From: DASRRB01 sp036732755
GTDB taxonomy: Bacteria > Planctomycetota > B15-G4 > SIAN01
DNA length: 64,000 nt
Direction: 5' to 3'
NCBI GenBank assembly: GCA_036732755.1
Contig: DAINBU010000003.1
Location: 1-64,000, forward strand
The stretch's first letter is position 1. Every line of letters starts with the position of its first letter. Below the pieces are notes generated by a model. It was not told where the DNA came from. It saw only the letters and a program-made list of their open reading frames with translations, and did no database searches. The position numbers were made by a program, and so were the translations under genes. This document shows, piece after piece, positions 60,801 to 64,000 of the stretch.

Positions 60801-61612
60801 CACAGGATCGCGACGGCACGTCGGGCGGCGTCGACCTCGGCACGCACGAGATCCTCGATCGGCTGACGGTACGCGGTTACGTCGTCTTGCGAGTCGACGA
60901 CCGCGGCGCGGGCGCCACGACCGGCCCGACCGACGACCTCTCCTACGACGACCTGATCGGCGACGCGCGCGCCTGCGTCGACTTCCTGATGAAGCGGCCC
61001 GACGTCGATCGCAAGCGCGTCGCGGTGATCGGCCATTCCGAGGGCGGGGAGACCGCGCCGATCCTGGCGTATGAACGACCGCTCGCGGCGATCGTCCTGA
61101 TGGCGGCGCCGGGGCGCAGCCTCGAGGCGGTCATGCGCGACCAGAAGCAGCGCGCGCTCGAGGAGCTCCACCTGCCGAAGGCGGCCGTCGACGAGGAGCT
61201 CGCGGTGCACGCGAAGTTCCTGGAGCTCGTCGGCGGCGACGGACCGATCGACCCGAAGGACGTGCGCGCCGACTACGCGCCGTTCCTCGCGCAGCGCAAG
61301 TGGCTCCAAGGCCACATGCGGCGCGATGCGATCGAGCAGGTGAAGCAGGTGAAGTGCCCGGTCTGGATCGCGCAGGGGCAAAACGACCTGCAGGTCTCGC
61401 CCGAGCTCGACGCCAAGGCGCTGGAGCGGGCGCTCGCCGACGCGCACCACCCCGACGCGACGCTGCGCGTCTTCCCCGGCCTCGACCACCTCTTCAAGCG
61501 CTCGCCCGACGAGAAGAAGCCGGCGCTGTCGGACTACCTGCAGCCGCGGCCGGTCGACCCGGAGTTCCTCGACGCGCTGTGCGCGTGGCTCGACGCGAGG
61601 CTCAAGCCATGA
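57872..61612 (+). CDS. Sulfatase-like (alkaline-phosphatase superfamily)-TPR-alpha/beta-hydrolase fusion
   Basis: The predicted protein has 1246 residues with a short signal-like N-terminus. Residues about 30-400 are a sulfatase/alkaline-phosphatase-fold domain (LLVVTFDTTRRDCMGFHG, VVVFAADHGESLGD). The active-site position reads ITLPAHASLLTG, so Thr occupies the place of the Cys or Ser that formylglycine sulfatases need. TPR-like helices cover about 455-660, and a beta-rich linker domain about 690-930. A C-terminal alpha/beta hydrolase has VIGHSEGGE (about Ser1053), GQNDLQVSP and GLDHLF. It may remove phosphate- or sulfate-like and acyl groups from the same substrate. It overlaps the DinB gene (ATGA). 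Confidence 0.85.
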   Translation: MVPPASFSALVLALAPPQAAPTVAPAKPKSLLVVTFDTTRRDCMGFHGNVPSVTPNLDRLAAQSCIFDDAYTVAPITLPAHASLLTGLYPASHGVHENTAHQLPKDALTLAEILKGRGYATAATVGAFVLDPMYGIDQGFDHYDSPTKRDARVGLSVAERRADEQGDLTLKEIAELSKKTPFFYWVHFFDPHFPYEAKDKLPPQPGEAATPDALSRHTYLEELHFADKHLGRLLDELESLGLMKDLVVVFAADHGESLGDTPEPSHGYFLFDATVRIPLLIRDPASKPRRVAAQASLVDVMPTVLDLLAAPERETLRFDGADLAPVVRGSADDVGERALLLETRMTWLNFGWAPFDGCVQERMKYVHSARDELFDRKADPLEKKNLFDPGEARSKALVRRVQNLLAAPAVKLGRDPLQLDEEGRQRMQKLGYVLADPAAGDGDVPWDRTQLPDSYTKTALFALMDEETVAESQGDLPRTVELLRKLSAAEPGSARFHEQLGTVLHDLGADDLDEAEQHLKEAVTIDPRRGHAYYLLALCTQGRWRRTIAELVAERRAPDSEAVRARIKVLVQKERGQAEHVVDLFRTSLKLEPHALDCLRDLAIFQHDQAVRHVRGKPPQALAEFREVIVLLDQLLELLPADEKTRPDVTQKRETVKGRIVELERSIAASGGDAAPEKGRAPDPAPSPMLVAPARAGETRVADVVSEGDVSHWVVELGGQKIGESWSSYAGLVDAKEAKGGKAHRFVGGAILSGPSAVGTIETKRTGDLLTDDLGHPLKFTLRTTVGQVVTEVAATFADGQAKVRVASGSVQSEKTIAVPPDAFLFANNFAGHVELIAALRPPKAGAPSKLQVFSPEPTVLQMVDYELRHQGEFKSQWNDEEVTGEKYRDSLGEAMKVTGDGKLIALEVPAAGIAFRRVTDPPPALEIGGVAKASSEFDVEQVVVENGAARIAGALTKKKGSSGARPAVLFVSGSGAQDRDGTSGGVDLGTHEILDRLTVRGYVVLRVDDRGAGATTGPTDDLSYDDLIGDARACVDFLMKRPDVDRKRVAVIGHSEGGETAPILAYERPLAAIVLMAAPGRSLEAVMRDQKQRALEELHLPKAAVDEELAVHAKFLELVGGDGPIDPKDVRADYAPFLAQRKWLQGHMRRDAIEQVKQVKCPVWIAQGQNDLQVSPELDAKALERALADAHHPDATLRVFPGLDHLFKRSPDEKKPALSDYLQPRPVDPEFLDALCAWLDARLKP

Positions 61613-62130
61613 CTCCCGCTCCGTCGCCGAAGGAATCGACGCGTTCACTGTTGCGCCACTTCGAGCGCCTCTTCGCCTACGACGAGTGGGCGAACCGCGA
61701 GGTGGTCGAGCAGATGAAGCGGGCCGCGCCGTCGGCGCGAACGCTTCGCCTGATGAACCACGTCGTCGCCGCCGAGCTCGTCTGGCTCGCGCGGCTCGAG
61801 CGGGAGCCGCAGCCCTGCCCCGTCTGGCCCGACTTCCCCCTCGAGGAGTGCGAGGCGCAGCTGCGCGAGCTCCCGAACAAGTGGCAGGACTGGTTCGCCG
61901 ACCTCGAGCCCGCCGACCTCGCCACCACCATCGACTACGTGAACTCGAAGGGCGAGAAGTACACCAGCCGCGTCGACGACATCCTGACGCACGTGACGCT
62001 GCACTCCGCCTACCACCGCGGCCAGATCGCGGCCGACGTGCGCGCGGGCGGGAAGGATCCGGCGTACACGGACTTCATCCATTGCGCGAGGTCGGGGTTC
62101 ATCGACGGGGAGCAGGGACTCGGAACCTGA
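61609..62130 (+). CDS. DinB/DUF664-family protein
   Basis: The predicted protein has 173 residues forming a four-helix bundle. Metal-ligand histidines are in LRLMNHVVAAE and LHSAYHRGQI, the usual DinB three-His site. Members bind Ni or Zn and include thiol-dependent transferases, often stress-linked; the reaction here is unknown. The ATG overlaps the fusion-protein stop, so it is co-translated. A fragment similar to its last 30 codons recurs at about 63305-63372. Confidence 0.9.
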   Translation: MTPAPSPKESTRSLLRHFERLFAYDEWANREVVEQMKRAAPSARTLRLMNHVVAAELVWLARLEREPQPCPVWPDFPLEECEAQLRELPNKWQDWFADLEPADLATTIDYVNSKGEKYTSRVDDILTHVTLHSAYHRGQIAADVRAGGKDPAYTDFIHCARSGFIDGEQGLGT

Positions 62131-62148
62131 GGTCGCGGGGAGCATTGC

Positions 62149-62520
62149 ATGGCGACCGCGCAGGCGGCTCTTCGGCGGATGCGAAAGATCTGTCTTTCGC
62201 TCCCCGACACCGTCGAGGCCGACCACTTCGGCGAGAGCTTGTTCCGCGTGAGGAAGAAGGGCTTCGCCAGTTGCGGCGAGAAGGACGGCGTGTGCCGCCT
62301 CGTCTTCCAGCTCACGGCAGACCATGCTCGCAGGCTCCTCGCGACCGATGACCGGTTCGAGCCGTATGCCCGGCAGAAGGACTGCGTCTGGATGGACGCG
62401 GCCGACGTGACGGATTGGGACGAGGTGCGGGCGCTCGTGCTCGAGAGCTATGCATTGAACGCCCCGGGTGGGCGACCGATCAAGAAGAGGACGAGTGCCA
62501 CCACTCGTAGGAAGTCATGA
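62149..62520 (+). CDS. MmcQ/YjbR family protein
   Basis: The predicted protein has 123 residues. RKICLSLPDTVEADHFGESLFRV, KGFASCGEK and the WDEVRALVLESYAL helix match the MmcQ/YjbR family, closer to its consensus than the member at 5165-5539. GGGGAG precedes the ATG. It follows the DinB gene by 18 bases and is probably in the same transcript. No enzymatic role is established for the family. Confidence 0.85.
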   Translation: MATAQAALRRMRKICLSLPDTVEADHFGESLFRVRKKGFASCGEKDGVCRLVFQLTADHARRLLATDDRFEPYARQKDCVWMDAADVTDWDEVRALVLESYALNAPGGRPIKKRTSATTRRKS

Positions 62521-62662
62521 CCCAAGACTCGAAGTCCAAGAATCGACTCGATCTGCGCTCTCGACGCGGCGGTCAGTCGCTCCTCTCGAATACGAGGGGC
62601 GAGTCGCGCAAGCGCCGTCGTGCGAACCTCGTCGTGGCGACGCTCGCCTGACTCTGCGGGCG

Positions 62663-63301
62663 ATGCTGCGCCGGATCGTGCTCACGCCGATCCTGCTCGC
62701 GGGATGTGCGTCCCCGGTCCGCGACGGCCCGGCGTCGTCGCCCGAGGACGAGATCCGTCGGTCTTTCTGCGACCAGCTTCGGGTCCTCGCGGTCGACGGG
62801 AATCGCGCCGTCGCGAGATCCGCGAGCGAGGTCCTGGCATACGAACGCGGAGCCGATCAGCGCTGGGTGCTGATCACGTCCGTCCCGCTGCCGGCGGACT
62901 GGGAGGACGAAGCGGCGAGCGGATTCTCGACCTACGCGGATGAATCGCGACTCCGGAGCTCGTACCTCTCCTTCCTGCGGCTCACGACGGGCAAGCCAGT
63001 CGATCCTGACCCGCGGAGCGAGAAGTCGCCGCTGCTCGGTCAAGTGCGTCGACGTCAGATCTTCAGCTGCGAGCCGCTGTGCAACGTCGTCGACGAGTCG
63101 CTGACCTACTCCGTGCATTGCACCGGCACGGAGGGGCGGTACGGCTTCTTTCTCGTCGATGGCCTGTTCGAGGGTTGCGTTGCGGATTGGTGTCTCAGCG
63201 TCATGGCCTATCCGCGCCTCGTCGTGTTCCGGGCCGATGACGGGAAGCAGTGGTTGGTCTTCGACGAAGCCGTCGTCGCCGAACACGGTCGGGCGTGGTG
63301 A
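62663..63301 (+). CDS. Putative lipoprotein, unknown function
   Basis: The predicted protein has 212 residues. RRIVLTPILLAGC is a lipoprotein signal with the acyl-Cys at residue 15. The mature part has six to eight cysteines, including CEPLC and CVADWC, which could form disulfides outside the cytoplasm. I recognise no family. The 142 bases before it contain no clear gene or signal. The ribosome binding site is weak. Confidence 0.65.
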   Translation: MLRRIVLTPILLAGCASPVRDGPASSPEDEIRRSFCDQLRVLAVDGNRAVARSASEVLAYERGADQRWVLITSVPLPADWEDEAASGFSTYADESRLRSSYLSFLRLTTGKPVDPDPRSEKSPLLGQVRRRQIFSCEPLCNVVDESLTYSVHCTGTEGRYGFFLVDGLFEGCVADWCLSVMAYPRLVVFRADDGKQWLVFDEAVVAEHGRAW

Positions 63302-63304
63302 GTG

Positions 63305-63372
63305 CACCCGAAGTCGGGCGGGAAAGACCCCACCGGCGACGACTTCGTCCATCGCGCGCGGTCGGGGCTCAT
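63305..63372 (+). pseudogene. DinB 3'-end fragment
   Basis: The reading KSGGKDPTGDDFVHRARSGL then IDG closely parallels AGGKDPAYTDFIHCARSGF then IDG at the end of the DinB gene 1.2 kb upstream. Nucleotide similarity is also plain, as in the shared GGTCGGGG.TCATCGACGGG. There is no start or upstream part, so it is a leftover of a duplicated DinB gene or of a recombination event. Confidence 0.6.
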
Positions 63373-63454
63373 CGACGGGTCAGGAAGCGGTCGTAATCTC
63401 CGACGCTCGGGCAGGGGCGACCCTGCCGATTCTCGGGCCCCTTGGAGTTCGACC

Positions 63455-63898
63455 ATGACTCGCATGACTCGTTGGCTGGCCGGTGCGGTGGCCGTGTGCG
63501 TGCTCGCCGGGACCGCGATGACGACGCGGATGGCGTTCGCGCAGGAGACGAAGAAGGACGCGGGCGCGAAGAGCCAGGAGGACAAGAAGAAGAGCGAGGC
63601 CGACAAGAAGGCGAAGCACGAGGAGAAGATGGCCGCGTTCAAGAAGCTCTTCCCGACCTCGAAGACCTCGCTCGCCTCGGCCATCGACGCCGCCGAGAAG
63701 AAGTCGAAGGGCAAGGCGCACGCCGCGAGCTTCGGCATCAACAAGGAGAAGATGCTCACGCTCTCCGTCGAGGTGACGGTCGGCGACAAGTTCATGGTGG
63801 TCGGCGTCGATCCCGAGACGGGAACCGCGGCCGAGCCCAAGGCCGACGAACACGACGATCACGACGAGCACGAGGATCACGAGAAGCACGGCAACTGA
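63455..63898 (+). CDS. Exported protein with Lys-rich stretch and His/Asp tail
   Basis: The predicted protein has 147 residues. A signal peptide (MTRWLAGAVAVCVLAGTAM) precedes a strongly Lys/Glu/Asp-rich helix, then a small PepSY-like alpha/beta segment (FGINKEKMLTLSVEVTVGDKFMVVGVDPETG). The tail is His/Asp/Glu-rich (DEHDDHDEHEDHEKHGN) and could bind divalent metals such as Ni, Zn or Cu. The metal role is inferred from composition only. A strong intrinsic terminator follows. Confidence 0.75.
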   Translation: MTRMTRWLAGAVAVCVLAGTAMTTRMAFAQETKKDAGAKSQEDKKKSEADKKAKHEEKMAAFKKLFPTSKTSLASAIDAAEKKSKGKAHAASFGINKEKMLTLSVEVTVGDKFMVVGVDPETGTAAEPKADEHDDHDEHEDHEKHGN

Positions 63899-63920
63899 CG
63901 CCGAGATCCCCGGAAACGAC

Positions 63921-63960
63921 GACCGGCGGCCGCGCCGCGCGCGGCCGCCGGTCCTTTTTT
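63921..63960 (+). terminator. Strong intrinsic terminator
   Basis: GACCGGCGGCCGCGC and GCGCGGCCGCCGGTC form a perfect 15-bp stem around a 3-base loop (63921-63953), followed directly by CTTTTTT. It ends the transcript of the gene at 63455-63898, 22 bases after its stop. Confidence 0.95.
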
Positions 63961-64000
63961 CCGGCGTGAGAACGGTGGCCGGGAGCGATCAGCCGCGCGC

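Noticed and set aside
1..64000. tRNA, rRNA, complete transposase genes, phage genes or a replication origin
   Set aside because: I looked for cloverleaf-like tails, rRNA core motifs, DDE transposases and DnaA boxes while reading and saw none I could support; a covariance search was not possible.

Overview
The window is a dense, GC-rich (about 70 %) bacterial chromosome segment. No gap between genes exceeds about 250 bases, and I see no rRNA, tRNA, CRISPR array or complete insertion sequence. The protein families point to Planctomycetota or a close PVC-type lineage: a PVC-type membrane-bound dehydrogenase with HEAT repeats, CxxCH haem and DUF1080; further DUF1080 proteins; a CehA/McbA metallohydrolase; a PmoA-like (DUF6807) protein; a Tm-1-like protein with its TIM-barrel partner; and large secreted repeat proteins. 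This assignment is inferred from family content, not from a marker gene.

Layout. (1) 1-2.8 kb: integron-type gene cassettes. A well-formed attC (92-190) is followed by two progressively degraded attC-like sites and small genes of unknown function; no integrase is in view. (2) 2.8-5.6 kb: hypothetical proteins, an NhaA antiporter and a YjbR-like protein. (3) 5.6-10.2 kb: a tandem pair of anchored carboxypeptidase-regulatory-like proteins. (4) 10.2-13.2 kb: a CorE-like metal-responsive ECF sigma factor divergent from a Cu+ P1B-1 ATPase. (5) 13.2-21.4 kb: beta-helix protein, orphan antitoxin with a toxin stub, solute-binding lipoprotein, zinc-ribbon SDR, SGNH hydrolase and a PD40 propeller protein. 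(6) 21.4-29.3 kb, minus strand: S9 peptidase, CehA-like hydrolase and an IorAB-like molybdenum oxidoreductase pair. (7) 29.4-31.3 kb: LysR regulator divergent from a pirin, with a large inverted repeat between them. (8) 31.3-38.8 kb: PmoA-like lipoprotein, PEP-hydrolase-type TIM barrel and Tm-1-like protein, interrupted on the opposite strand by a gene with an in-frame UGA followed by a SECIS-like hairpin; then Dabb, SEC-C, VF530, a DUF4258/YgiT toxin-antitoxin pair and ExbD. (9) 38.8-54.5 kb: a five-module 1847-residue PVC protein, an exported epimerase, DUF1080 proteins, HExxH peptidases and a second PD40 protein. (10) 54.5-64 kb: GH78 alpha-L-rhamnosidase, a phosphatase/sulfatase-TPR-alpha/beta-hydrolase fusion, DinB, YjbR, a lipoprotein and an acidic/His-tailed exported protein with a strong terminator.

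How the parts work together. Much of the content is secreted or lipid-anchored machinery for polysaccharide or ester breakdown (rhamnosidase, sulfatase-like fusion, DUF1080, PmoA-like, PVC dehydrogenase, S9 and CehA hydrolases), with copper homeostasis and ion transport alongside. Many neighbours overlap by ATGA or GTGA, indicating translationally coupled operons.

The most interesting candidate is the possible selenoprotein at 33683-35098. Its UGA lies in frame between two halves of what reads as one secreted protein, is placed U-x-C, and is followed by an 8-bp hairpin at a spacing compatible with bacterial SECIS rules. The second most interesting is the decaying cassette array at the left edge.
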